Origin: GCA-2686265 sp036010965
GTDB lineage: Bacteria > Planctomycetota > UBA1135 > GCA-002686595
Reading direction: 5' to 3'
DNA length: 64,000 bases
Assembly (NCBI GenBank): GCA_036010965.1
Contig: DASCMO010000010.1
Coordinates: 1-64,000 of the forward strand
The notes beneath the pieces were generated by a model. The model did not search any database, was not told the DNA's origin, and worked only from the letters and a program-made list of their open reading frames with translations. Shown here piece by piece: positions 25,476 through 33,923 of this stretch (the stretch's first letter is position 1; each line of letters opens with the position of its first letter). Both the position numbers and the translations under genes were made by a program.

Positions 25476-26873
25476 TCAGCCGTCCTCGTCCTGGGCCTCT
25501 TCTTTGGCCTGATCGGGCAGGATCTCGCCGAAGAAGAGGCGGATGCGGATGACCTCGTCGCCGCTGACGCGCCCGAACACCTCTGCGATCCGCCGCAGGT
25601 TGGAGCCCTTCAGCACCGCGCGGACGGCCTCGAGGTCCGCGCGATACTCCGCATCGGTCGCACTCGCGAGCGCGCCTTCCACGGCGGACAGGTACGAGGC
25701 GTCGCGGGTGAGGGCCATGGCGCAGGCCGCCGCCAGTCGATCCTCGGCCTCGTCCGCCACGAGCGCCTCCTCCAGGGCCTCTCGCACGGCCTTGTGCGGG
25801 GCCAGGTAGCCCAGGGCGATCACGGCGTTGCGACGCAGGATGGCGTCCTTCTCGCGTCCCGCGCTCTTCAGCAGGAGCTTGCGCGTCGAGCTGTCGTCAC
25901 GACCGCAGGACCCCGCGGCGCGCAGCCAGTTCTTCTTGACCGCCGGGTCCTTCTCCTTGCTCAAGGCGGCGCGCACCGCCTTGAGCGCATCCGGCGCCGC
26001 GAGCTCCTCGAGCGCCACCGCGGCCGCGGTGCGGATGCGCTCGTTGCCGTTCTTGGTGAAGAACTCCAGGGCCTCCCAGAAGGCCGGCGGCGAGCTCATT
26101 CCGATGCCAGTGAGGGTCGTCACGACCGTGTCCACACCGAGGAACTCCAGGCCGCCGAACTGGGTCCGGGCGTACTTCACGGCTTGCTCCTCATCCGTGA
26201 ATAGCAGCCGGCTCCAGTCGCGCAGGAGGGCCTCGGAGTACTCGGTCGAGGACTTCATGCGCTTCAGGTGTCCCTTGAGTTCGTCCGGCGTCAGGCCTCG
26301 GGCCCAGGGGGCTTCCTCCCACGGAGCCCAGACCGCGCCGAGCTGCAGGCGTCGCGGCGGGCGAGCGCCCTCGGGCATCTCGACGCCTTCCTCGCCGGCG
26401 CGCCGGCGGGCCGTCACGAAACACCAGATGAGCTCCTCGGCCGTGATCTCCCACGGCACGTTCACCAGCACCTTTCCGTCGGGAGCGAGCCACAGGTGCT
26501 GGGGCACGGGCACCTCGCCGTTGGCGTTGGTCACCAGGATCGACTCGGTCAGGGAACTCAGGGCCCGGCGATGGTCCATGCAGGTCTGGCCCTTGAATCG
26601 CCGGCACTCGCCCTTCGCCTTGTGCTCGGCATCGCAGGCGGCCAGGTTGATCGTGTGTTCGGCCTGCTCGACGATCTCGCGCTCGTCATACAGATTGACG
26701 GCGCGCTCGCTGCGGGCCTCCTCGTCGGTCGTGATCGAGACGAACAGCACGCGCTCCTGGGATCGAGAGCGAGCGAGGGCCGTCTCATAATTCGCGCTCC
26801 ACTCAATGGACGCTGGCGCGTACAGCGTCAGGCCCAGGGCGGCGAACAGGAGAGGGATTCGGCGAGTGCTCAT
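25476..26873 (-). CDS. Exported HEAT-repeat protein with thioredoxin-like N-terminus
   Basis: A 465-residue protein. An N-terminal signal peptide (PLLFAALGLTLYAPAS) is followed by a segment that reads like a thioredoxin fold without its CxxC pair (YETALARSRSQERVLFVSIT, later VPVPQHLWLAPDGKVL). It has four cysteines in CDAEHKAKGEC and FKGQTCMD. From about residue 280 there are HEAT/PBS-type helical repeats (RIRTAAAVALEELAAPDALK, LRRNAVIALGYLAPHKAVRE, RLAAACAMALTRDASYLSAV). It probably works as a periplasmic scaffold. It follows the topoisomerase VI genes on the same strand with a 74-bp gap, but a functional link is not evident. The start is the ATG before the signal peptide; the upstream extension is not coding-like. 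Confidence 0.78.
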   Translation of the reverse strand: MSTRRIPLLFAALGLTLYAPASIEWSANYETALARSRSQERVLFVSITTDEEARSERAVNLYDEREIVEQAEHTINLAACDAEHKAKGECRRFKGQTCMDHRRALSSLTESILVTNANGEVPVPQHLWLAPDGKVLVNVPWEITAEELIWCFVTARRRAGEEGVEMPEGARPPRRLQLGAVWAPWEEAPWARGLTPDELKGHLKRMKSSTEYSEALLRDWSRLLFTDEEQAVKYARTQFGGLEFLGVDTVVTTLTGIGMSSPPAFWEALEFFTKNGNERIRTAAAVALEELAAPDALKAVRAALSKEKDPAVKKNWLRAAGSCGRDDSSTRKLLLKSAGREKDAILRRNAVIALGYLAPHKAVREALEEALVADEAEDRLAAACAMALTRDASYLSAVEGALASATDAEYRADLEAVRAVLKGSNLRRIAEVFGRVSGDEVIRIRLFFGEILPDQAKEEAQDEDG

Positions 26874-26947
26874 GGCGCGGACCAGGATACGGCCTGCCGC
26901 CCGGTGGAGGCAGGCCCCGGGCGACCCTCCGGCCACGAGCCGCCGCC

Positions 26948-28153
26948 TCAGGGCAAGAAGTCCTTCTTGTTCGCCAGCTTGCGCGGCAGGTACTCCTCGA
27001 TCACGAAGTTCAGCCCCCACTTGGCCAGGGCCTGCTGCTCGGCGCGCACGCCCATCTTCAAGAGCTGGTTGAAGGCCTTCTTCCAGGGAGCGTGGGCCTG
27101 GAAGAACGGGTCGTTCTTGAGGGCGTCCTTGGCGCGCTTGATGTCGACGGCCTGCAGCGGGTGCGTCGCGTCCTCGAGCTTGAAGTCGACGATGTCCTGG
27201 GGCGTCACCCCCAGGTAGCGGGCCTTGGGGACGCAGAAGAAGCGGTTGATGTGCGCCGCGTTGCCCGAGCCGACCTTCAAGGTGCGGTAGATGTTCGCGA
27301 TCCCGTAGGGATCACAGTCCACGAAGCAGTAGACGGGGATCTTCCTGGACTCGGACAAGAGGCGGATGAAGCGCCGCGTGGCGCGCGTCGGTACTCCGGA
27401 CATCTCGACCAGGATGCAGCCGGCCGTCTTCCAGAACTTGTGGTTGTTCAGGCGCTGGAACATGCCACCGGTCTCGATCGCCAGGACGAACTTGGCCTTG
27501 GTCTCGAACTGCAGGTGCTCGACCGAGTGGGGGATCGAATAGGAGCCGGTTCCGAAAGCCGTGCAGTCGATCCGGATCGGCCCGCCGGTCTCGGTGTCGC
27601 GATCGATGACGACCAGGTTGCCGGCGACCGAGCCTCCGTGCTCCTCGGGGTAGTAGCGCAGCTGCTCACGCGAGAGACCGTCGAGGCTCGCGAGGGCCTC
27701 GATGTCGTCCATCACCGCGTCGGATTCCGTCTGCTCGTTGAATTTGCAATCACCCCAGTTCTTGCTGACGTAGTAGGCCTCTCGCTTCGTGGCGAAGTCG
27801 TTGTTCTCGACCATGTCCTTGGAGATGGACATCAGACGCAGGGTCTGGGCGAAGGTCTTGACCGTGTTGACCGAGAGCGCGCGCGCCTTGCGCCCGCGCC
27901 CGAGCTCGAAGTAGCCGATCTCCTTGCGGTACTTGACGTTCGACAGCGAACGGATCGGGAATTTCAGTTCGGGGAGCACCCGGCGGTTGATGGAAGAACG
28001 CACGCGCTCGGCCGTCGATTCGACCAGGTTGAGCGTCTTCCGGTCCAGGGCGTTCAGTTTCGCCGGAGCCCGCTTGACCGAGCCCTTCGGGGAGGCCGCC
28101 TTCCTCGAGGTCTTCTTCTTCGTGGCCTTCTTGGCTGCTTTCTTTTTCGCCAT
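26948..28153 (-). CDS. top6A: DNA topoisomerase VI subunit A (Spo11-like)
   Basis: The DNA-cleaving subunit of a type IIB topoisomerase, which makes double-strand passages with 2-nt staggered breaks. The winged-helix catalytic block has ATKREAYYVSKNW, with the active-site Tyr in the YY pair (about residues 127-128). The Toprim domain shows the acidic metal ligands in VLAIETGGMFQR and CFVDCDPYGIANIY. Length is 401 aa, near the archaeal norm. The first approx. 30 residues are a lysine-rich tail (MAKKKAAKKATKKKTSRK) not found in typical archaeal proteins. The gene starts 5 bp after the end of top6B, so both subunits are made from one transcript. Topoisomerase VI is mostly archaeal and plant but occurs in some bacteria. 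Confidence 0.93.
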   Translation of the reverse strand: MAKKKAAKKATKKKTSRKAASPKGSVKRAPAKLNALDRKTLNLVESTAERVRSSINRRVLPELKFPIRSLSNVKYRKEIGYFELGRGRKARALSVNTVKTFAQTLRLMSISKDMVENNDFATKREAYYVSKNWGDCKFNEQTESDAVMDDIEALASLDGLSREQLRYYPEEHGGSVAGNLVVIDRDTETGGPIRIDCTAFGTGSYSIPHSVEHLQFETKAKFVLAIETGGMFQRLNNHKFWKTAGCILVEMSGVPTRATRRFIRLLSESRKIPVYCFVDCDPYGIANIYRTLKVGSGNAAHINRFFCVPKARYLGVTPQDIVDFKLEDATHPLQAVDIKRAKDALKNDPFFQAHAPWKKAFNQLLKMGVRAEQQALAKWGLNFVIEEYLPRKLANKKDFLP

Positions 28154-28158
28154 GGCTA

Positions 28159-30012
28159 CTAGAACTTGCGGCTCTTGTGGAGGACATCCTCGAGGGTGGA
28201 TGTCGTCTCATCCCGTTTCCTGTCCGAGAGGTCGAGGATCTCCTGCAGGGCGAGCCCGACGTGAGGGATGTACTTCTCTATGTAGCTGCGCTTCTCGAAC
28301 TCGCGCTTGAGCCGCTTGCCCTTGCGCACGTGGGTGCCCAGTTTGCGGCCGCACTCGCGCAGCCCGAGCTTGATCTCCTTGAGGATCTCCTCGTAGGAGG
28401 CGATCGCTTCCTTGGACTCGGAGGTGAAGGGCACCCAGACGCTTGCGATGTGGAGCAAGAGCACCATGGGCCCGACCGGTAGGGCGCCGCGCGGCTGCTG
28501 CAGGCCGTAGGAGCGCCAGTTGGTCTGGATCACGCCCTTGGTGATCGCGCAGGCTGACTGTTGATAGAGCAGCGGCACGCGGTTGGCGAAGCGCAGGACG
28601 CGGATGGGCTCGTCTGCGGCTCCGACCAGGTCCTCGGTCACATCGACCTTGGCCTTCTTGCGGATGCGCCCCTCGTCCGTCATCTCCAGACCCACTCCGC
28701 CGGGCTTGCCGTAGGCCAGGCCGACCTCGATCTGGAACGGGTTCCCGCGATAGACGGAAGCAGGTCGCGTCGCGGCGACGTAGAAGTCGGCGTCGATCTC
28801 CTTCTTCAACCCCGCGAGCACCAGCTTCTCGCCGATGGGCGCGATGCAGGTCGTGGGCGGCGAGGAGATGCGCGTGTTCTCGATCGCGTCGTGCAGGGAG
28901 GAAGCCTCGCCGCGCGCCGTGCGTGTGGGGTAGGCCTTCTCCGAGAGACCAGCCTTGCCGATGATCTCCTTCGCCACCTTCGGGCCGACGCGGCAAAACT
29001 CCTCCTGCAGGAAGCCCGACAAAGATCGGCAGCGCGTCTCCTTCAGCATGGCGATCAGCCGACCGAGCTCGACCCCGTGGGGGTGCGGCTTGATCTCCGC
29101 TGTCTCCGGCGGCAAGTCGCGCGTTGTCCGTTCAAAGGTGACCTCGGACCCCGAGGGGTCGGCGTAGTGCAGGGTCAGGTGCGGGTTCGCGATGGCTGTC
29201 TGCTTGACGTACATGTCGACCGAGCGCGTGCCCTTCTGGTACTTGCCCTCCATCTCGATCTCGACCCGCGTCCCGTGGCCGTGATCCCAGTCGACCTCCG
29301 TGTCCTTGTGGATGTCCGGCTTGTTGCGGGCCGTGTCGATCGTGAGCAGGAACTCGTGGGCCTTCGTGCGCTTGCTCCCCGTGCGCGTCAGGATCCTGAC
29401 CGGCTTCCCGGTCGTGAGCTGGCCGTACATGCCGGCGGCGGCGATGCCGATCCCCTGCTGGCCGCGGCTCTGGGAGAGCTTGTGGAACTTCGACCCATAG
29501 AGCAGCTTGCCGAAGATCTTGGCGGTCTGTTCCTTGACGATTCCCGGCCCGTTGTCCTCGACCGAGACGCGGAAAGTGGAGGGCCCGGTGGCGACGATTC
29601 CGACCGAAATCTCGGGCAGAATGCCCGCTTCCTCACAGGCATCGAGGGAGTTGTCGACGGCCTCCTTGACCGTGGTCAGGATGGCCTTGAGGGGCGAGTC
29701 GAACCCCAGCAGGTGGCGGTTCTTCGTGAAGAACTCCGAGACCGAGATCTCGCGCTGGCGCGTTGCCATCGTCTCGGCCGTGGCGCGCCGCCGGGGCGCG
29801 CCATCGGAGCTCGGAGACTCGGCCTTGGGGCGAGTCGCGGAGCGCTTCGAGCCAGCCTTCTTGCGCACCTTCTTCTTCCCGACGGCCTTCTTCTTCCCGA
29901 CGGCATTCTTTTTCCCGACGGCATTCTTTTTCCCGACGGCATTCTTTTTCCCGACGGCATCGCGCGCCGTCTTGGCGCCGGTCTTCTTCGCGCGCTTCTT
30001 TTTGGTGGCCAC
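28159..30012 (-). CDS. top6B: DNA topoisomerase VI subunit B (ATPase)
   Basis: The ATP-driven clamp subunit, of the GHKL family, that works with subunit A encoded 5 bp downstream. ATP-binding motifs are intact: N box AVDNSLDACEEAG, G1 VEDNGPGI and G2 GQQGIGIAAAGMYG. The helix-two-turn-helix and transducer parts follow, including the late block QTNWRSYGLQQPRG. The protein is 617 aa from a GTG at 30012. The first approx. 95 residues are a Lys/Ala-rich tail with VGKKNA/VGKKKA tandem repeats. This tail resembles the lysine-rich start of subunit A, and the GTG was chosen for that reason. The conserved domain begins near an internal Met (ATRQREISVSEFFTKN), which is the alternative start. Confidence 0.92.
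   Translation of the reverse strand: MATKKKRAKKTGAKTARDAVGKKNAVGKKNAVGKKNAVGKKKAVGKKKVRKKAGSKRSATRPKAESPSSDGAPRRRATAETMATRQREISVSEFFTKNRHLLGFDSPLKAILTTVKEAVDNSLDACEEAGILPEISVGIVATGPSTFRVSVEDNGPGIVKEQTAKIFGKLLYGSKFHKLSQSRGQQGIGIAAAGMYGQLTTGKPVRILTRTGSKRTKAHEFLLTIDTARNKPDIHKDTEVDWDHGHGTRVEIEMEGKYQKGTRSVDMYVKQTAIANPHLTLHYADPSGSEVTFERTTRDLPPETAEIKPHPHGVELGRLIAMLKETRCRSLSGFLQEEFCRVGPKVAKEIIGKAGLSEKAYPTRTARGEASSLHDAIENTRISSPPTTCIAPIGEKLVLAGLKKEIDADFYVAATRPASVYRGNPFQIEVGLAYGKPGGVGLEMTDEGRIRKKAKVDVTEDLVGAADEPIRVLRFANRVPLLYQQSACAITKGVIQTNWRSYGLQQPRGALPVGPMVLLLHIASVWVPFTSESKEAIASYEEILKEIKLGLRECGRKLGTHVRKGKRLKREFEKRSYIEKYIPHVGLALQEILDLSDRKRDETTSTLEDVLHKSRKF
29878..29960 (-). repeat. 18-bp tandem repeat encoding VGKKNA units in top6B
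   Basis: About 4.6 head-to-tail copies of an 18-bp unit reading CCCGACGGCATTCTTTTT on the plus strand. Three copies are identical and the flanking ones differ at a few positions. Translated on the minus strand, each gives VGKKNA or VGKKKA, part of the basic N-terminal tail. Near-perfect identity suggests recent slippage, so copy number may vary between strains. Confidence 0.9.
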
Positions 30013-30201
30013 GGGGATCTCTTGATCGATCTCGCCGAACAGCGAAGGGGTATGGAAGGTGCTGGGACGGTCCAAGGAAATCCTCGCTGGCGTCGGCGGG
30101 CGTCGGGAGCGGGTACGGACCCCCTTGTATGGGCCGGGGCGGAATGATGCAACGCCCCAGGGCACGTCGGTCGCAAGCTCCCGCAGAGTCAGAGGTCGAA
30201 A

Positions 30202-30444
30202 TCAGCGCTGTCCGCTGCGCTCAGCCGGCCGGTCCCCGGGTTCCTCGCTTTCCCGGCAACCGTCCGCCAGGCCGAGCAGGGCGCACAGCAGCAGGAGGCC
30301 GAGTGGTTTGGTCGAGAGGCAGCCGACCTTCAGGTAGCGGCGCTGGAGTGAGCCGCCGCACTCGGGGCAGACGCGCGGAATCTCCCGACCCAGCTCCACC
30401 CGGCAGTGGGGGCAGCGGCGCTCCTTGATCAGCCGCGGCGACAT
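30202..30444 (-). CDS. Small zinc-ribbon membrane protein
   Basis: An 80-residue protein with two Cys pairs near the N-terminus (CPHC and CPECGG, about 17 residues apart), forming a zinc-ribbon. One hydrophobic segment (LGLLLLCALLGLADGC) follows and then a polar tail. It is probably an inner-membrane protein with a cytoplasmic zinc finger. It overlaps the end of mqnA by 16 bp on the same strand, which supports it as a real, translationally linked gene. No family name recognised; not necessarily part of menaquinone synthesis. Confidence 0.65.
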   Translation of the reverse strand: MSPRLIKERRCPHCRVELGREIPRVCPECGGSLQRRYLKVGCLSTKPLGLLLLCALLGLADGCRESEEPGDRPAERSGQR

Positions 30445-31280
30445 GCCTCGGCCTTCAGGTCACCGGGAGGGGGGTGGAGCCCGCCCACGGGAGCGGGGTC
30501 GTACTCAGCGGAGCACAGCCCGAGGGGCGCGGCCGCGTCCCGGAAGGCGAGCAGCGCGTTGTGCATGTGGGGCAGGGACTCGTACACGCAATCCTCGCGC
30601 AGGTAGCGCTCGCAGAACTCGAGCGGCAGGTCCCAGGAGCGGGCGGCCTCCGCCGCGAGCTCGCCCAGGGCTTCCAGGCCGCGCACTCGGGCGCGCTCGA
30701 AGGCCCCGAGCCACGGCGTGGGGTCGACGCCGGCGCGCACGATCCAGGGTGCGAAGATGAACGGTAGGCCCGTGCGCTTGCACCACGCCTGGGAGGGATT
30801 GAAGACTTCGGGCGCGTCGGGTGCGGCGTACTCGCGCAGGGCCGCGTCGCCGATCCTGAGCCAACCGTCGCAGTCCGCCGCGCGCGGATCGTCGCCGGGA
30901 GCGACCTCGACGTACTCCGGCCCGCCGTCGCCTCGCTCGGCGAGCAGCACCCGCACCAGGGCCGCGGCCGTGCGGCTCGAGGGGTCGAGAGCGACTGTCC
31001 CGAGCTCCTCGACCGGGCGCCGCAAGAAGAGCTGGACGCTGGCGACGAAACCCCTGCCGCTGACCGCCAGACCCGGCAAGTACGCGTACCCCGGCCGGCG
31101 AAAGAGCTCGATCGAGCTCACCAGGGCGACGTCCAGGCTTCCCTCCCGCAAGCCCTCGACCAGTCGCGCGGGGACCGCCTCGACCAGATCGATCCCTTCC
31201 TCCTCACCCAGGCCGCGGTCGAGCGGGCGCCCGACGAGGTAGGGAACGCTGCCGACGCGGAGTATGGAGGGGCGGGTCAC
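30429..31280 (-). CDS. mqnA: Chorismate dehydratase (futalosine pathway of menaquinone synthesis)
   Basis: MqnA converts chorismate to 3-[(1-carboxyvinyl)oxy]benzoate, the first committed step of menaquinone synthesis by the futalosine route. The two-lobed periplasmic-binding-protein-like fold is recognisable. The N-terminal lobe has ILRVGSVPYLVGRPL and LDVALVSSIELFRRPGYAYL, a hinge region has DPSSRTAAALVRVLLAER, and the C-terminal lobe has WLRIGDAALRE and LPFIFAPWIVR. Length is about 283 aa, as usual for the family. I prefer the GTG at 31280, which has AAGGG 4 bp upstream and a standard N-terminus; an ATG at 31298 would add six residues. Other mqn genes are not in the window. The zinc-ribbon gene overlaps its end. 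Confidence 0.88.
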   Translation of the reverse strand: MTRPSILRVGSVPYLVGRPLDRGLGEEEGIDLVEAVPARLVEGLREGSLDVALVSSIELFRRPGYAYLPGLAVSGRGFVASVQLFLRRPVEELGTVALDPSSRTAAALVRVLLAERGDGGPEYVEVAPGDDPRAADCDGWLRIGDAALREYAAPDAPEVFNPSQAWCKRTGLPFIFAPWIVRAGVDPTPWLGAFERARVRGLEALGELAAEAARSWDLPLEFCERYLREDCVYESLPHMHNALLAFRDAAAPLGLCSAEYDPAPVGGLHPPPGDLKAEACRRG

Positions 31281-31357
31281 TGCGCCCTTGTAGCGCATCC
31301 GCCCCCCCGCGCAAGGGCCACCCGCATTCTCGGCCCCCGCGCCGGGCGGCTACCCGC

Positions 31358-31972
31358 CTACCAGCCGACCTTGGAGCGCGAGAACTTCTTGGCGATCGGA
31401 TCGGAGAGGCCCTCCCAGACGGCGGTTCCCGAGGCCACGTCGGTCACCCACATACGCACCTCGTAGGTGTTCTGCTGGGAGCCGCGGCCCTGGGAGTGGA
31501 CCCACAGGATCTGCGTCCGCAACGACAGGCGCGCGACGCTCGCCTGGCCGCCCTCGGGGATCTGCGAGGCGTCGAAGAGCGGGTCCTCCCACTTCTCCTG
31601 GGTCTCGCGCGTCATTCTGTCGATGGCGTCGTCGCCGTAGACCGTCGTGAAGCGCGCCTTGCCAGAGCTCAGCATCGCGGAGCGGATGCGGGCCAGGACC
31701 ATTTCCTTGGGGAACTGGGAGAGGTCGGTCATGTTCTCGACATCGCTGACCACCATCGTGATCGGCTGCGCTCCCCACTCGTCGTTGTCGAGGAAGCCGC
31801 TGTCGAGCATGCGGCGCGTGAGCGTGTTCGCCCACTCCACCAGCTCGTTGTAGTCGACGCCCATCGACGTCACCGCTTCATCGGAGTGCGGGTCGATGCG
31901 CTCGGGGCCGCTGGCGCAGGAGGCGACGAGCGCCAGGCTCGTCGCGGAGAGGATCAGGCTGAATCGGTTCAT
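31358..31972 (-). CDS. lpoB: LpoB-type lipoprotein (penicillin-binding protein activator family)
   Basis: A 204-residue lipoprotein: signal peptide with lipobox LVASC. Mature part of the LpoB fold, with VDYNELVEWANTLTRRMLDS at its start and the strands ITMVVSDVENMTD and RFTTVYG. In E. coli LpoB is an outer-membrane lipoprotein that reaches through the wall to stimulate PBP1B; whether that holds here is inference. It is the last gene of a three-gene minus-strand operon with a YcfL-like and a COG3014-like lipoprotein gene. This matches the ycfL-lpoB neighbourhood of proteobacteria. The start is the ATG of the lipoprotein signal; the upstream open frame is ignored. Confidence 0.82.
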   Translation of the reverse strand: MNRFSLILSATSLALVASCASGPERIDPHSDEAVTSMGVDYNELVEWANTLTRRMLDSGFLDNDEWGAQPITMVVSDVENMTDLSQFPKEMVLARIRSAMLSSGKARFTTVYGDDAIDRMTRETQEKWEDPLFDASQIPEGGQASVARLSLRTQILWVHSQGRGSQQNTYEVRMWVTDVASGTAVWEGLSDPIAKKFSRSKVGW

Positions 31973-32010
31973 GGCTCTTTGCTTTCTGGAGGGAGTGTGC
32001 TCAGGAGAGC

Positions 32011-32424
32011 TTAGCGCGACCACTTTTGGGCCGTGAAGCGCCAGTCGACAGCGTCGGGAGAGGATGCGGTGGCTTGCAGGCTCTTCTTCTGGCCGGCCTC
32101 GATAGTCTCGCGCCGCCAGCCTTCGGTCGCCTCGTAGAGCTTCATCCCCTCGGCGTCGAACCACTCGAAGAGGAAGCGGAAGTCCTTGGCGGCCTCGCCC
32201 TCGTTGGTGACCTGCAGCTGGACTTTCAGGGAGTCACCGCTGCTGGTCACCAGGGCGCTCTGCACGGCGAGGTGCTGCTCGAGGGAGGAGCTCTTGTTGA
32301 TCTTGGTGATCCACACCTCGCGCCCGACGGCCTCGCTGGAGACCGGTTCGACGGTGTTCACCGGCGCCGTGGCGCAGGCGGGGATCGCGGCCAGGAGAAT
32401 CGTGAGGGAGGGGAGGTGTTTCAT
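32011..32424 (-). CDS. ycfL: YcfL/DUF1425 family lipoprotein
   Basis: A 137-residue lipoprotein with a short signal peptide (LPSLTILLAAIPAC) and a single beta-sandwich domain of the YcfL type: SLKVQLQVTNEGEAAKDFRF, then FEWFDAEGMKL and the end block DFRFLF/DWRFTAQKW. Function unknown; in E. coli ycfL lies next to lpoB. The start codon overlaps the stop of the COG3014-like gene as ATGA, so translation of the two is coupled. lpoB follows 38 bp downstream. Confidence 0.8.
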   Translation of the reverse strand: MKHLPSLTILLAAIPACATAPVNTVEPVSSEAVGREVWITKINKSSSLEQHLAVQSALVTSSGDSLKVQLQVTNEGEAAKDFRFLFEWFDAEGMKLYEATEGWRRETIEAGQKKSLQATASSPDAVDWRFTAQKWSR

Positions 32425-33797
32425 GGTTGCGGTGTCGGTTCCATCGGAGTCGTGGGAAGGACGTGGCTCTGCAGGGAGAGCAGGTTCGGACAGCGGACGA
32501 GGAGGACCACCACGGGCGACTCGGGGAGCTCCACCTCGTGGACGAGGTGTCTGCCGCCGTTCTGGTCGAGGGCGGCAAGGGTCAGGATGCCCGCGGCGGG
32601 GCGCTCGAGGTGTGCGATCTGGAATTGCGCTCCAACGGTTCGCCAGGTGCGCCTGTCCACGCTCGCAGTGGCGATCTTCCAGAGGCTGCCGAGGGCCGCC
32701 CCCCAATCGCCGTGGTCGTGGCGCAGCTTGGTGGTCGCCGCCTCCTTGAGGACCGCGGCGGTCACGGCGCGCAGGACGATGCCGGGCAGGCGGCGCTGGA
32801 AGTCGGCGCTGACGATGGCGTCGACGTCGGCCAGGGCCACCGTCCTCACGCTCGCTCCGGGGCTCTCGACCGAGAGGGCGGCGATCTCCCGCTCGTGGAA
32901 GCTCAAGATCGGCAGGGCGAGGCGCGACCAGCCGTTCATCGAATGGACCGTGACGCTGTCCTCGGCGATCACCGGTGCCAGGCCGGCCTCGAGGATCACG
33001 ACCACGCGAGCGTCCGCGCCTGAGGCCGGTGCGCGCGCCTCGAGCTCGGCCAGCAAGGGCTCGAGGGTCGGGTGGTCGGGGACCATGGCGGCGGCCTTGC
33101 GCAGGTCCACCAGAGCGCCCGCCTCGTCGCCGTCGATCCAGGCCAGGAGGGCCGCGAGGAAGCTCGCCATGGGGTTGGCGTAGTCGGCGTAGGCGGGGCT
33201 GACGCGCGTCGCGACTTGCTCGTCGAGGGCTTGCAGGTGCTCTTGCCCCAGGACCGCGCGCGGATCGACCCCTTGCGCGCGAGCGACGCGGCGCGCCGCT
33301 CTGATCTCGTCGGCGCCGGCGGCCAGGGCCTCACCCTGGCGCACGAAGGCGCGTCGGGAGAAGACGAGCGCTTCCTCGAGATCCCCGAGGGCGAGGGCGT
33401 TCAGGGAGCGGTAGATCTCGAGCAGGATCTTCTCCCATCCGTGGCCTCGGTAAGCGCGCTGTGTCGGGCCGGCGAGCAGGCCGGCGGCCTCGTCGCTGAG
33501 GCTGATCTCGGCCTCGTGGTCGAAGGCGCGCATGCGCCGATCCGCGCGAGCGAAGGCGCGTTCGCTTGCCTCGAAACGCCCGGCGTCCTGCAGAACCTTG
33601 CCCTCTTCGAGGAGCCAGATCACTCCGTCGCGCGCGCTCGAGCGTCGCTCCTCGAATCTCTCCGAGGAGATGAGGTCGGCGGCGCGCTCGACCTGTCCCG
33701 CCCGGTAGGGGTCGAGGACCTGTTCGAGATCTCGCGTGGAGGAGCAGCCGGCGGCCAGCATGGCCGCGAGCAGCGGGGGGATGGAGAGGATTCGCAC
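32421..33797 (-). CDS. COG3014-like outer-membrane lipoprotein
   Basis: A 458-residue lipoprotein (lipobox LAAGC) with an N-terminal helical, TPR-like half (about residues 30-260, for example GKVLQDAGRFEASERAFARA and SFLAALLAWIDGDEAGALVD) and a C-terminal beta-rich half. Proteins of this kind are commonly encoded beside LpoB and YcfL lipoproteins and are thought to act with them at the envelope; no reaction is known. The start is a GTG at 33797 directly before the lipoprotein signal; the open frame upstream reaches into the divergent methyltransferase gene and is not coding. It is the first gene of the operon, and its stop overlaps the ycfL start (ATGA). Confidence 0.78.
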   Translation of the reverse strand: MRILSIPPLLAAMLAAGCSSTRDLEQVLDPYRAGQVERAADLISSERFEERRSSARDGVIWLLEEGKVLQDAGRFEASERAFARADRRMRAFDHEAEISLSDEAAGLLAGPTQRAYRGHGWEKILLEIYRSLNALALGDLEEALVFSRRAFVRQGEALAAGADEIRAARRVARAQGVDPRAVLGQEHLQALDEQVATRVSPAYADYANPMASFLAALLAWIDGDEAGALVDLRKAAAMVPDHPTLEPLLAELEARAPASGADARVVVILEAGLAPVIAEDSVTVHSMNGWSRLALPILSFHEREIAALSVESPGASVRTVALADVDAIVSADFQRRLPGIVLRAVTAAVLKEAATTKLRHDHGDWGAALGSLWKIATASVDRRTWRTVGAQFQIAHLERPAAGILTLAALDQNGGRHLVHEVELPESPVVVLLVRCPNLLSLQSHVLPTTPMEPTPQP

Positions 33798-33923
33798 GGG
33801 CGTGGACGGGGGACTGCCGGGAGCCGGGCGGCGTCGCAAGGACCGTACCACCGCGGGGCCCGGAGGTGGAAAGCGGCGTCGCGGGCCACTCTGGCGGACC
33901 GCACGGTATGTTCTTTCTGAGCC

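Noticed and set aside
29878..29960. The 18-bp tandem repeat as a CRISPR-like array
   Set aside because: The units are directly adjacent with no spacers and translate in frame into the top6B tail.
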